Of a stretch of 64,000 bases of DNA, positions 22,561-34,869 are shown in pieces. The DNA is taken from NCBI GenBank assembly GCA_963920635.1, contig OY987307.1, positions 17,499,735-17,563,734 of the forward strand. Direction: 5' to 3'. Origin of the DNA: Pseudeuparius sepicola (Eukaryota; Arthropoda; Insecta; Coleoptera; Anthribidae). Both the position numbers and the translations under genes were made by a program. The first letter of the stretch is position 1. Each line of letters starts with the position of its first letter. The notes beneath the pieces are model-generated. The model was given only the letters and a program-made list of their open reading frames with translations. It ran no database searches and was not told where the DNA came from.

Positions 22561-25342
22561 ACCACACGTAAGGCGGACGGCGGACCGGAGAGCAGAGCGG
22601 AAAGCGGAGAGTAGTGCAGGTAGTGTCCACACTATTGTGACAGCTTTGAAAGGCGTATTGCATAGAGAGGTTGAAAGTAAAGTGGAAACATTGAAAAGTC
22701 GAACTTCATAGAAAAAGCTATAAAAATGTCGATTTCTACATTATTTTTATGTGAAAATTCACAAATCAAATTTCCGATTTTGCAAAATAAACGTGCAGTG
22801 TATGGGTACATGAAATAAACCTAAGCAGGGAAACACTTGGTGGATTCCATCATCTGTACAAAAATAATTTTGGAAATCTCGACCCAAAGTTTGTCTAAAA
22901 CACGTCGGTTGTGTGATGTGCATGAGTTATGTCCCATAGGGGTTTGCAACTAAAAAGTTCGCTAATTAGCATTTCGCGATCCATATTGTTTATTATTAAG
23001 TAGGTATATAAGAATACAACGCTCTATTTTCGAGGTTAAATACGCGCCAATACGCCGAAAAATGTCAAACTGACTTGAACGCTCCGCTACCTGCGAGCAA
23101 ACACGCTTTACTAGCCGCTCCCCTCTCCGCAGTATGTGTGGACACGACAGTAGGCTTCGTATACCACCTATATGTAGTTAGCGAAACAACTTTGGATTTT
23201 TTATATATAACATATGTCATAATTTGTCGCTTTTTTGTCGCTTTTTTGTCGCTAATTTGTTATTCAAAAAATAATTTTGTCGCGCTCTTATTTTTTTTAA
23301 TATTCGCTGTTTCGCTAACTACATATCAACTTAGCGAAACAACTTATCTGCCGCGAACAACTAAACGGTCAAGGTTGCTCGCCGATTTTGTCGCTAATTT
23401 GTCATGGCAAGAAAACATTGTCGCGCCCTTCTTTTTCTTTTAATATTCGCTGTTTCGCTAACTACATATCAACTTAGCGAAACAACTTATCTGCCGTGAA
23501 AAACTAAACGGTCAAGGTTGCTCCCCGATTTTGTCGCTAAGTAATTAGTTATGAAAAAATATTCCACGCTATTGCACAAAAAGTGAATTTTCCACAAGGA
23601 AATCCATTTTTATTTGTTCTACAGACGTGCGGAAAATCAATTTTTTCACTGGATTTCCGTGTGGACAATTCACTTTTTCCGCACTAGTAACTTGACACTA
23701 TTACATACATAGGTACTTGACTTAACACTTGACAGTCTCCTACGGAAAAATAAATTTTCAGCGCTTGTTAGGAAAATAGCTATACGAGTATTTAACTAGT
23801 ACCTATGTACGCAAAAAAATGCAGAACACATTTTTTTTAGCAATTACGAATTTAAATGAGACCTCCGCTCCGGATTTATAATACCCGCAAGATCACTCCC
23901 GACAATATCTATATTTTTTCAAAACTATATCTTCGAGTGCATACCTTGATGTATTTAGAAGCGACTTTTCAGCCTCTTATTCCCTGACTAAAAAGAACTA
24001 TAGCAAGTTGCTTTTGAATTTCTTAAATTTCTTACGTTCAAGTTTACGGGATTGAATTTACTTCAACTTTGTCGCCCGGCAAAACTTAACTGTGCGGAAT
24101 TGTGTCATTTGGCACAGTGTGGACACACCTTAACACTTTCACATAAAATAATAAAATGAAAACTGTAAACTTTGCCTACGTTTTGTACCTCACTAATAGG
24201 TGGCAGCGTCTTAGCTATGGTCAGCTGATTGCTACAACTACTGCTTGCAAGTTTTATACAAGCATTAAGCGTTGAAGTGGTATCAGTGTGTGTTTGCGAC
24301 AATGTCATAAGTTTGTAGTTAGCGAAACAGCGAATATTAAAAGAAAAAGAAGGGAGCGAGAATATTTTTTTTTGCCATGACAAATTAGAGACAAAATCGG
24401 CGAGCAACCTTGACCTTTTAGTTTTTCGCGGCAGATAAGTTGTTTCGCTAAGTTGATATGTACCAGTTAGCGAAGCAGCGAATATTAAAAAAAAAGAAGG
24501 GCACGACAATGTTTTGTTGCCATGACAAATTAGCGACAAAATCGGCGAGCAACCTTGACCAAAGGTTTTCGCGGCAGATAAGTTGTTTCGCTAAGTTGAC
24601 ATGTAGTTAGCAAAACAGCGAATATTAAAAAAAGAAGGGCGCGACAATGTTTTTTTTTTGCCATGACAAATTAGCGACAAAATCGGCGAGCAACCTTGAC
24701 CGTTTAGTTTTTCGCGGCAGATAAGTTGTTTCGCTAAGTTGATATGTAGTTAGCGAAACAGCGAATATTAAAAAAAAGAAGGGCGCGACAATGTTTTTTT
24801 TTTGCCATGACAAATTAGCGACAAAATCGGCGAGCAACCTTGACCGTTTAGTTTTTGGCGCAGATAAGTTGTTTCGCTAAGTTGATATGTAGTTAGCGAA
24901 ACAGCGAATATTAAAAAAAAAAGAGCGCGGCAAAATTATTTTTTGCATAACAAATTAGCGACAAAAAAGCGACAAATTATGACATATGTTAGATTTAAAA
25001 AATCCAAAGTTGTTTCGCTAACTACCTATAGGTTCCTATACCGTACTTTCACCGTTTTAGTAGACATAGCCATAGCCATGGCTGGGCGGCGCGCTGCCGT
25101 GTATTCGGCTAGGTTCGTCAGTCGTTGGCGGGGGGCGGGGCGTGTTTTTTGCTCGCAAAACTCGACTGATAAGCGGTGCGCGACTACTGTGTACTCCCCC
25201 CGCCAACGACTGACAAACCTAGCTGGACGAACGGCCTATTCACCTATGTCTACTAAAACGGTGAAAGTACGGTATATTGTTTTGAACGCTACGCTACCAT
25301 CTCCGCTTTGCTCTCCGGTCCGCCGTCCGCCTTATGTGTGGC
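22561..25342. mobile_element. FB-like composite foldback with tandem repeats in its arms
   Basis: The outer inverted ends share GGCGGACGGCGGACCGGAGA (22571 and, inverted, about 25330 downward). Inside, a 140-148-bp unit containing TTAGCGAAACA and TTGTCGCGCC is repeated. The left arm (about 23165-23540) has two to three copies in one orientation; the right arm (about 24310-25030) has five in the opposite orientation, starting at 24317, 24465, 24605, 24748 and 24891. A spacer of about 770 bp lies between. Long inverted arms built of tandem units resemble Drosophila FB/Galileo architecture. Frames at 23075-23443, 24105-24539 and 24625-24837 are repeat translations. Confidence 0.8.
25037..25277. 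mobile_element. GC-rich foldback nested in the FB-like right end
   Basis: ATACCGTACTTTCACCGTTT and TAGTAGACATAG at the left are inverted at 25238-25277. Inner arms GTCAGTCGTTGGCGGGGGGC and GCCCCCCGCCAACGACTGAC-like text face each other. It is about 240 bp, much richer in GC than its surroundings, and separates the tandem arm from the outer TIR of the host element. Confidence 0.75.
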
Positions 25343-25461
25343 CGTGCACTTACAGTAATGTATGCATGGTTATGTTACAATAATTTAAAAATTCCTTTCG
25401 TTGCGAATAAATTGCACGGATCTTTGTCTAATTAGTAATTTTTAAGGTGCGCGTCTGGCTA

Positions 25462-25780
25462 AACTTAAGGTCATCGTCCTTAAAATTCCTCGAGCGGAAA
25501 TCCACCCTAAAGAAGGTGTCGTAAAATTCATATTACCCGGCGTTAATATCCTGCCGTTCACGCAAATCCCGCTGGAGGCGTGAAAGAATTCGGCGAGCTC
25601 ATCAATCTCGCCCCGGTGGAGATTTATAGCGAGCCAGGTGCATCTTTAATCAAGTGTGCCGGGGCTTTTTTGCCCCCACACGTCGGGGGCAGACGCCTGC
25701 GTTGATAGAGGAAGGTAAACGGGGATCCCCCTGAAAACGTAGGTTGGTGGTAGGTATGCATAGGCGGAAATGTGTGACTT
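25462..25780 (-). repeat. dispersed repeat R1, copy B
   Basis: Reverse-complement relative of 2055-2390, alignable by eye over nearly the whole length with small indels (for example AAGAAGGTGTC present in both). Confidence 0.8.
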
Positions 25781-25989
25781 TACGAACTTCGTGCCGCGCC
25801 GTATTCAAACGTTTTTTGTGCATTGTTCCCCTCTAATCCGCGGTAATTATTCAGATTGAACTGGGTAGTACAGGGTGTCCCAAACTCGAAATCATGGTGG
25901 TGACCGAGATTGTTGACAATATTATAGAATGCATCGAACTTGTCTGGTAATCCATCTCGCATGCAGAATCGGAGGGAAGATCAAAAGCT

Positions 25990-27044
25990 AGCAACGAATA
26001 CCTATAACTTTCGTACCAGACAAAATAACTCTGCTTCATCTTAACATTCAGGGCTTCAGTGAGAACAAACTGTTGGATTTTGAGGTTTTCTTAGATTCCT
26101 TCTCAACTGATGTTATATGTTTGTCAGAACACTGGTTAAAAGTTGAACAGAAACATTTTTGCAATCTTCGGAATTATAAATTATGTTCTATTTTTTGTCG
26201 ATGTGAATCCATAAGGGGTGGTACCTGCATATTCGTACGTAGTGGCATAGAATTCACGGTCACAAATAAATTTGATAATTTGTTAAAAGAGTTTGATTTC
26301 GAGTTTTCTTGTATAAAAATTAATCATGTAAATATTATAAGTGTTTACTCTAGCCCTAATAGATCTTTTGAAATGTTCATAGCCAGACTTGAGGAATTAC
26401 TAGTTTTAATTTTTAGCAGTGGCGATCCGAGGGTATTGTTGTGTGGTGATTTTAATGTTGATTTTTTGAAGTCCTCAACAGAAACAAATAGGATGCTTTC
26501 GCTAATGAATTCATTTCAGTTAAGCCAAAAAATTTTTGAACCAACTCGTGTTACACCTTTTTCTTCAACCTGCATCGACAATATATTTAGCAACATTGAA
26601 CAAACGGTGAACGAGGTAAGTGTATTAAACATAGGTTTTTCTGATCATTATGCACAATGTATATCATTTCCGGGAAAAATTGTGCGCCAAAATAATAAGT
26701 TTATGAAGAAGCGAATTTTCAGTAATAAAAACAAAAACAATTTTTTTAAGAATGTCGCATCTGATATTGAAATGCTAAATAATGATGTCCCCTCTCGATT
26801 AAAATTTGAGCATATAATAGATACTTTTTCTTTTAATTTTGATAAGAGTTTTCCAGAGAGGAAGGTAAATGTGAACCATAAATCTTGGATAACACCTGGT
26901 ATTAAAGTATCTTGTAATAGAAAGAGAATGCTATTGAACAATATAAAACACGATCCCGTAAATTATGCCCTAAAAGAATTTACTTGCTTATACACAAAAA
27001 TATTAAAGAAGGTCATTGGTCTTGCGAAAAAAAATGTCAATTGA
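25990..27044 (+). pseudogene. LINE ORF2 endonuclease part (frameshifted)
   Basis: The frame is open from after a stop near 25989. It contains LLHLNIQGFSENK, VICLSEHWL, CGDFNVDF and FSDHYAQC, the usual metal-binding and catalytic blocks of LINE APE-type endonuclease, which nicks target DNA for target-primed reverse transcription. It ends at 27044 after a run of eight A residues near 27028, where a one-base gain moves the continuing protein into another frame. Confidence 0.85.
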
Positions 27045-28641
27045 GAATGAATTAATAACCTCTCCTAATAGAAATCAAACTGCGTGGAAAATAATAAAAA
27101 GAGAATCATATCAAAATAATTTAGAAAATAATCGCATAAAGGAAGTACTTGTTGATGGCAAACACTTAAAAGATGGTACTGATATCGCCAACGCATTTAA
27201 CTACTTTTCTGTCAATGTCACCAAGAACAGACCATTTTCTGAGAAAGCAGTATTGGATTCATTTATTAATAAGATCAAGATTAACAAAAATCCATTTGTT
27301 TTATATGAAGTAACGGCACCCGAATTAATTGAAACTTGTAAATTATTAAAAAGTAAAAATTCTTGTGGGTACGATTATATTTCTACTAAACTCTTAAAAC
27401 AACTTATTCCTTTTATTGCTGAACCTTTGTCAACTGTTGTGAATGAATCATTCTCGGACGGTGTTTACCCGGACTGCTTAAAAATTGCAGATGTTCTGCC
27501 TTTATTTAAATCTGGTGACAGGGAACATTTAGATAATTATAGACCGATGTCACTATTACCTTCGCTTGGCAAGCTTATCGAAAAATTAGTCTACAGTCGT
27601 CTTATAAACTTCTGTTGTAAGTTTGATATCTTAAGTCCAGCTCAGTTTGGTTTCCTTAAAGGAAGAAATACTACACGTGCGGTTTCAAATGCATTAGTTG
27701 GTATCTTTCATAACATTGATAAAGGGTTACATGTAACTGGTATTTCTAGTGACTTCAATAAGGCTTTTGATAGTGTTGACATTGATATTCTGCTATGCAA
27801 GCTGGAAAGGTATGGTGTACGCGGAGTGGTATTGAAATGGTTTACATCATACTTGAAGGGGAGGAAGCAGCGTGTTTTACTAAGAATTGAAGGCAGCGTA
27901 AACATTTACTCCTCCTGGGAAACTCTTAATTGTGGTGTACCTCAGCGGTCCATACTCGGGTCTTTGTTATTTCTTCTCTACATAAATGATCTCCCTTTGC
28001 ATTTGTCAGCAAAATCAACACTTTTTGCAGATGATGCTTTTTTTGTGTTAAGCGATTTAAATTTAGAAGCCTTAGAGAATCTGGTAAATAACACATTGAA
28101 CACTGTAAATACTTGGTGCACTGCAAACAAAATCAAAATAAATTTTGATAAAACACACTGCATAAATTTTTGCATAAGAGATTCAGATGAATTCAGTACT
28201 AAACTAGCCAACTTTGATGTGAAATATGTCCCTTCTTTAAAATTGTTAGGTTTTCACATTGATTTTCAAATTAATTGGAAGTTTCACATAGGTAATCTCA
28301 CAAAAAAGTTATCCAAGGAGTGTTACCTGTTGAGGGCTTTAAAATCGAAGCATATATCTTACGATTTATGTAAGTTAGTGTATTACAGTAACTTTGAGTC
28401 TAAGTTACGGTATGGCATAGTACACTGGGGTCATTCGTTCAACTGGCAGAGCGTTTTTATTATACAAAAACGGGCAATTCGAATTTTAAGTGGTGCCAAA
28501 TACCGAGAACATTGCCGACCATTATTTAAGAGGTTGGGAATTTTGACTTTTCCCTCTTTGTTAATTTTGGAAGCAGCTCTGTTTGTATCAAGAAACAGAA
28601 ACCTGTTTGCGTTCTCAGATGTCAAACACTGTAATCTTTGA
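27016..28641 (+). pseudogene. LINE ORF2 reverse transcriptase part
   Basis: The RT fingers and palm are present: NYRPMSLLPSLGKLIEKLV, AQFGFLKGRNTTRAV, SSDFNKAFDSVD, CGVPQRSILGSLLFLLYIND and FADD at 28024-28035. The thumb-like tail (CYLLRALKSKHIS) follows. This is the polymerase that would copy element RNA at the nicked target. A second frameshift near 28620 puts the last stretch (FERSCLYFCSKIYNNLPLRL, 28650-28822) in another frame. The palm is intact, so decay is recent or sequencing-level. Confidence 0.88.
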
Positions 28642-28822
28642 TTTACATAGTACCATGTTTTTTGAGAGATCTTGTTTATATTTCTGCAGTAAAATCTATA
28701 ATAACTTACCACTTCGTCTCAAACTTTTATCTACAAGAGCACTAAATTTTCAACTTAAAAAAATATTGTTAGGTAAGGCGTTTTACAATCTAAACATGTT
28801 TTTTGATGAACGCTTGGAGTAA
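28583..28822 (+). pseudogene. LINE ORF2 C-terminal tail in shifted frame
   Basis: SCLYFCSKIYNNLPLRLK and KKILLGKAFYNLN are the normal ending of this LINE class and stop at 28822. The frame differs by one from the RT piece. Confidence 0.75.
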
Positions 28823-29056
28823 GCATTTAGAAAGTATAAAAATAAAATAAACCTAGAATTAAAATTAACATTATACCTAAAATACATTAGATAGATGGAA
28901 TATTATATAGATATGTTCTCTATTTCTTATTTCTTTTTTTTTATTGTGATTGGATATGGTGGCTGGTATGTTATCTACCATAAATGTATATTTATATAAA
29001 ATATTTTCTCTGTGTGTTTCCTACGATTGCATTGTACTTTCTTTGGAAATAAATTG

Positions 29057-30516
29057 TTCTATTCTATTCTATTCTATTCTATTCTATTCTATTCTATTCT
29101 ATTCTATTCTATTCTATTCTATTCTATTCTATTCTATTCTATTCTATTCTATTCTATTCTATTCTATTCTATTCTATTCTATTCTATTCTATTCTATTCT
29201 ATTCTATTCTATTCTATTCTATTCTATTCTATTCTATTCTATTCTATTCTATTCTATTCTATTCTATTCTATTCTATTCTATTCTATTCTATTCTATTCT
29301 ATTCTATTCTATTCTATTCTATTCTATTCTATTCTATTCTATTCTATTCTATTCTATTCTATTCTATTCTATTCTATTCTATTCTATTCTATTCTATTCT
29401 ATTCTATTCTATTCTATTCTATTCTATTCTATTCTATTCTATTCTATTCTATTCTATTCTATTCTATTCTATTCTATTCTATTCTATTCTATTCTATTCT
29501 ATTCTATTCTATTCTATTCTATTCTATTCTATTCTATTCTATTCTATTCTATTCTATTCTATTCTATTCTATTCTATTCTATTCTATTCTATTCTATTCT
29601 ATTCTATTCTATTCTATTCTATTCTATTCTATTCTATTCTATTCTATTCTATTCTATTCTATTCTATTCTATTCTATTCTATTCTATTCTATTCTATTCT
29701 ATTCTATTCTATTCTATTCTATTCTATTCTATTCTATTCTATTCTATTCTATTCTATTCTATTCTATTCTATTCTATTCTATTCTATTCTATTCTATTCT
29801 ATTCTATTCTATTCTATTCTATTCTATTCTATTCTATTCTATTCTATTCTATTCTATTCTATTCTATTCTATTCTATTCTATTCTATTCTATTCTATTCT
29901 ATTCTATTCTATTCTATTCTATTCTATTCTATTCTATTCTATTCTATTCTATTCTATTCTATTCTATTCTATTCTATTCTATTCTATTCTATTCTATTCT
30001 ATTCTATTCTATTCTATTCTATTCTATTCTATTCTATTCTATTCTATTCTATTCTATTCTATTCTATTCTATTCTATTCTATTCTATTCTATTCTATTCT
30101 ATTCTATTCTATTCTATTCTATTCTATTCTATTCTATTCTATTCTATTCTATTCTATTCTATTCTATTCTATTCTATTCTATTCTATTCTATTCTATTCT
30201 ATTCTATTCTATTCTATTCTATTCTATTCTATTCTATTCTATTCTATTCTATTCTATTCTATTCTATTCTATTCTATTCTATTCTATTCTATTCTATTCT
30301 ATTCTATTCTATTCTATTCTATTCTATTCTATTCTATTCTATTCTATTCTATTCTATTCTATTCTATTCTATTCTATTCTATTCTATTCTATTCTATTCT
30401 ATTCTATTCTATTCTATTCTATTCTATTCTATTCTATTCTATTCTATTCTATTCTATTCTATTCTATTCTATTCTATTCTATTCTATTCTATTCTATTCT
30501 ATTCTATTCTATTCTA
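29057..30516 (+). repeat. (ATTCT)n microsatellite, about 292 perfect units
   Basis: Uninterrupted repetition for about 1,460 bp directly after the LINE 3' UTR. I see no variant unit. Because the period is five, all three plus-strand frames read the same pentapeptide (ILFYS) and lack stops, whereas the minus strand contains TAG in each frame cycle. The 500-codon open frames across it are artefacts. Confidence 0.97.
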
Positions 30517-30840
30517 TAAAAATTTGTCCAGTTAAGAAAAAGGATGTGGTTTCAACACGACGGAGCTTCACCACACAAAGCCAACATTGTAAAAGAATTT
30601 CTAAATGATGAGTAGGTATGGAAACAAATTGGATTGGAATAAGTGGTCTCATAAAATGGAAAGGAAAGTAGCCACATTTAACACCATTAGATTTCCATTT
30701 ATGGGGATTTCTGAAAAACATCGTTTACAACACTCCATCTCGGAATATTGATCATTTTATAGAAAAAATAGAGGATGCCTGTAGAAAATAACACCAGATG
30801 TATGAAGAAAGATCACTAAGACAGAAATTAGATGCCGTCT
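30517..30840 (+). pseudogene. mariner transposase C-terminal remnant
   Basis: Starts with FVQLRKRMWFQHDGASPHKA, the second catalytic block. It continues through stops to text equivalent to PLDFHLWGFLK and a C-terminal tail. Several stops and shifts make it non-functional. The first catalytic block and the helix-turn-helix are absent. Confidence 0.78.
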
Positions 30841-31423
30841 AGACTTATGTTTATTCACATTGAAAATTATTTATTAGTAAGAACTAACTAGCATTTATTT
30901 TTATATTGTGGGTTTTTCTTTTTCGTTAAAATTGTTAGGTTTTTGAATATAATACAATAACAGTTTTTCTTAAAAGGGCGTTCATATACAGTTATATTTT
31001 TAATCTAATACAATTTTAATACTTTTTCCATAACACATCTGTCCGAGCATCTGTCAATTGTTTCTATCAAAAATATACCTTCATAAGTCATGGCTAACTC
31101 GATTTTCATTAAAGAAATACCATGGCATATTTTTCTTATTTTTACAAATAATACGCACATAACTTTTTAATGAAACAAGATATCAAAAAAATATATTTAC
31201 GAAAGTTTATAATAAAAACCCCCTCTTTCTAAATGTAAAGAGAAGCAGGTATGGTCCTGGGAAAATATATTAACCTATATTTCCCAAATTCCTAAAAACT
31301 ATCTTTTTGGCCCAAAAGCAACCTTGAGCGGCCTTGCAAGAAACCCACAAGTCAAATTTTTACTGACTGTTTTTATTTGTCTATAATAACCCTGAGGCTT
31401 CGAGTTTGGGACACCCGTACCAC

Positions 31424-33085
31424 TATTATTATTGTACGATTTTTTCTTTAATGCATGTCCTTGTTTTCAAACATGTTTATGGTGGTTTTTTAAAAACGGA
31501 CAATGGACGTATTCTAGGCAAGATGGCTACCGGCAATTTTAAGAATAGGTTCTTCGGTAAAATGTTATTTCAACACATATTTAAAAGAAGTGTCCTCTTC
31601 ATACTCACTCATACTTCATGTTCAGTTTTTTCGGGAAATTGGTAGTGTGGAACGACAGTGCGAACGAAGATGTGCGGGGGCAAGGGGCAAGTTATGGATG
31701 CTTCCAAAACGTTTGTGCGAATTCTGTCGCAGCTAAGTGGAATATCTCTTGGTCATAGTGTTTTTAAAAAAGATTTACACTTCCAGACCTGAGTTTAACT
31801 TATTGTTATCAAGGAATTCGTGAAGTTGATTATCCGTGCAGATCATAGTTTTGCGAGTTGTTCATACGGTGCTTTAGTCATGATGTAAGAAAATTCAACC
31901 ACACAGTGGGGGAGGCCTATTAAAAACGAAAATGCAATTTTTTTGGCTCAAGTCTAAAATATAGGGCGAATCAACCTTATTACCCCAGTAACTCGGCGCT
32001 CCGGTATGCTGTGTTGCCGCTTGTGCGCACCGCGCTGTTACAGCGTACCAAATTGGTCCAATAACCAGCCCACTCACCGTCGACAGGTATTCGGGTGAAC
32101 CACCCAGCGGAGCCGTCAGGGATGTCGGCGCGCGGCTAGGCGCAATCGCTAGTAATACCGGGTCGAAGATAGGGGAAAGACCTCTGCTTCTCTCGCCGTT
32201 TCGCGCTGTGCACCGTAGGAGCTGCTGTCGCCGTTCTCTACTTACAGTGCGTGCTCTTGTATACATTTGTTGCTGGGTGTACCATAGTATCTATAAGTAG
32301 AATTGGCTCGCAACACGAGAAAATTACTATTGGTACTACTGGTACTGGTAACGAGTGACCTTACCAGCAGATGAGGCAAGCGCCATTAGGTAGGGGTTTT
32401 AATGCACTTCGGAAAATATATTTTTTATTTTTTTTTCTTGACTTTGGATTTTTTAAATTTCATATTCGTATTAAGCTATTTTTCCACCTGTGGTTAAAAA
32501 TTTTTTACATTGTGACCTTACCTTACCATTGTGACCTTACCCTATAACTTGACGGCCATAACCTGGACATGACCTTCTCCGACGCAGCCTGGTTTAATCT
32601 CAATTTATTCGAAACAGGTGCCAGAAATGTTTGGAACAACAATTTTTGTAATGTTTTTTAAATATATGTTTTTTATTAAAGTGTGTCTATTTGATAATTA
32701 TTGTATTTTATTTATGACTACTAGAAAGTAAAAAATTATAATATTCACATAAAATAAAATAAAAAAATAGGAATGATTTGCCTTTAAACTCGGGCTACCA
32801 AAGCACTTGCTCCATACATCAAATGTGAATGTGTTCACAAAAAAACTTGCTTAATATGTCGTTTACATAACAGCTGTAATGAAAGAAATTTAGCAAAGAC
32901 ATAACGTTTTCACTATCATGAAGTCAAATTTAAATAAAGGCTCTGTAATGTAATAAGTAATAAATACATAGGTTATTTATTGGAATATATTTTAGGTCGT
33001 ATTTTAAGAAAGGCAGGATGTAGCAAAATTTTTCAGAAAGAGCACCTCAAAAACTCAAAACACATAATAGTATATTACATAGCGA
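31424..33085. other. no assigned gene; GC-rich island 31960-32260
   Basis: The interval 31960-32260 is distinctly GC- and CpG-rich relative to its AT-rich surroundings. It includes a 123-codon minus-strand frame (32266-31895). I see no domain, splice pattern or RNA-gene signature. It could be an exon/promoter island or a repeat. Confidence 0.3.
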
Positions 33086-33186
33086 TAGTTGTAAACAGCT
33101 TATTACGTATGAGTGGAAAAGTTGCGCACGAGCCGCGCAGCGGCGACTGTCGTAATTCCACGAGTATGTAATAAGCTTACAACTCG
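33086..33186. repeat. ~100-bp hairpin with GC-rich loop
   Basis: GTTGTAAACAGCTTATTACG is inverted as GTAATAAGCTTACAAC (about 33088 and 33184). The loop contains CGAGCCGCGCAGCGGCGAC. The organisation echoes the hairpins at 5.95 and 6.37-6.45 kb. Confidence 0.65.
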
Positions 33187-34435
33187 AGTTTTGTACTATA
33201 ATTTTTCTTCGATGAAAGAAAAAGTATTATAATAGATAAACTATACATCTGAATATCTGACAGGCAACAATTAGTATGTTGGTTGGTTGCTATGGTGGCG
33301 CGGATGCCGCGCTAACAAGGCACCCGTGGTAATTGTGTTTTAATTATGAACAGATAAATATGTAATTTTTTTTATTACGTGTCAGTCATTACGTGTCAGT
33401 GATTACGTGTCAGTGTTCGTAACAATGGACTTACTTATAACCTAAACCGTTACTTAATCGGTATGTTACTGGTATAGGAGTAGAAAAAGAATATTATAGG
33501 TTTCGTAAACCCACACAATAACTCGCAGATGACTCTTTTTGGTCTAATTTTACTTGCCTATATAAATCGTTCTGGTATACTTTCTATGTACGAGCCTGAA
33601 GTCCTGAATTCAGTTTCCTAGGCGTTTCTTCTTTAGCTAATATCACATTAGGAACGACCAATAATAATAATTATGATCTTTGATATATTAGTGAATTTGT
33701 TATTATTGTAACATTGTGAATCATCGATTCCCATGCGTTACTTCGGTGTTTTTTTTACCATGAGCAACTCGTTAGCGTTATTTTAATTAATGGGAAAATA
33801 CCGAATATTAATTGAGTTTTCGAAAATATTTATTTGAAAAAAATTGTTGCTTTAGATTACCATTATAAGTGGTTAAACTTATTTTTGGGACACCCTGTAT
33901 ATCACGACAAAGTAAATATTTTCACGCATCAAATGGAATGTTTTTATTATTCGATTTATGTAAATTTTTATGTTGCCAATTGTGTAATTTTCTTTATTTG
34001 ACAAATTTGGCAGACGCTAAAAATTACATTATTACAATTGTTTATCAAGATGACATTATTTTTATCTCAAAATTTAGAAAAATGCGTTGAAAAAATTTTC
34101 GACTTAATTTCATTTTGGTATATTATTATTTTTTTATATGTTAGTGTCAGTCGCTATTGGCATAAAGATGTAGGAATTTTCATTAATAAAAAATATTTTT
34201 TAAAAAGTAATGGCGAATGTTTCTATCTATCTTTTGTTTCCAATGCAGTCCTGGTTTTACTTCGATATTGAAATAAAGCGAGCTTTCAAAAGTTTAGCCT
34301 CAGAAAACGGATGTCACAAATCTACCCCTATTCGAGGTAGGTACTACGTAAAACATAAAAACTGAGAAACATGGGGAGAGGAGACACCAAAATTTAAATT
34401 AACTTGTACGTTGTTCTTTGAGTCGGTCCTGCGGG
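33187..34435. other. no gene seen; lone mariner-type end at 33882
   Basis: GGGACACCCTGTATATC at about 33884-33902 resembles a right TIR of TA-targeting elements, but no left partner was found nearby. Short frames have no recognised domain. Confidence 0.4.
33373..33416. repeat. three 14-bp tandem repeats
   Basis: ATTACGTGTCAGTC/G occurs three times head to tail. Confidence 0.9.
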
Positions 34436-34545
34436 CAGGTGCATCTTTAATCATGTGCGGCTTTTTACACGGTAATTTCGGAGGCAGGAATTTACGTTGA
34501 GGAGACGAAGGTAAACGGGGGTTCCCCCAAAACATGGCCCTAAGC
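34436..34545 (-). repeat. dispersed repeat R1, partial copy C
   Basis: Contains GCAGGTGCATCTTTAATCA and GAAGGTAAACGGGGGTTCCC in the same order and orientation as copy B. The part upstream of the GGTGCATC block is missing. Confidence 0.7.
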
Positions 34546-34869
34546 GCGATATTAATCAGCAGTAGGGTTCGAGTTAATTAACAGAACACGGGATATTCGT
34601 TTAAATGGGACAGGACGTGTGAAAGGGTGAAGTTTGATTGAAGAGGAAAAGTCAATTTAATTTCGGTGTATATGATATTATTATGCTGATGTATTGAAAA
34701 CGTACACGTACACACAAAGAAGAGTATATTCGAAATGGATATATACATTTCAACATGAGTGTAACTTAATTTTCCATATGAGCAAAAATATCATAACTTC
34801 CTAGTGAAATAAGTATATATTTTGTAGTTGCATCTGTACAAGACCCTTAAGTTTTTGGGACATATTATA

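Larger units (their letters stand above)
25990..30516 (+). mobile_element. Jockey/CR1-like non-LTR retrotransposon with (ATTCT)n tail
   Basis: It comprises an apurinic-type endonuclease, a reverse transcriptase and a pentanucleotide 3' tail in the order expected for a LINE ORF2. No gag-like ORF1 is present, and the ORF2 frame opens at about 25990, so the copy is probably 5'-truncated. Two single-base frameshifts separate the ORF into three pieces. No target duplication was recognised. Confidence 0.85.
25871..31417 (+). mobile_element. mariner-type remnant split by a LINE
   Basis: The left end CAGGGTGTCCCAAACTCGAA (25871) is inverted at the right end, TTCGAGTTTGGGACACCCG (31417). TA is present at both flanks (25869-25870, 31418-31419). 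Only about 120 bp of the left part survives before the LINE. The right part (30517-31417) starts inside a transposase, so the transposase N-terminus was lost, probably by a deletion at the insertion. Confidence 0.72.

Noticed and set aside
23075..23443. 122-codon hydrophobic frame and its minus-strand relatives at 24105-24837
   Set aside because: Translations of the 140-bp tandem unit; not conserved in frame.
28950..30608. 552-codon ILFYS-repeat frame
   Set aside because: Product of the (ATTCT)n array; every forward frame gives the same peptide.
31895..32266. 123-codon minus frame
   Set aside because: No domain; explained by GC-rich composition with few stop codons.
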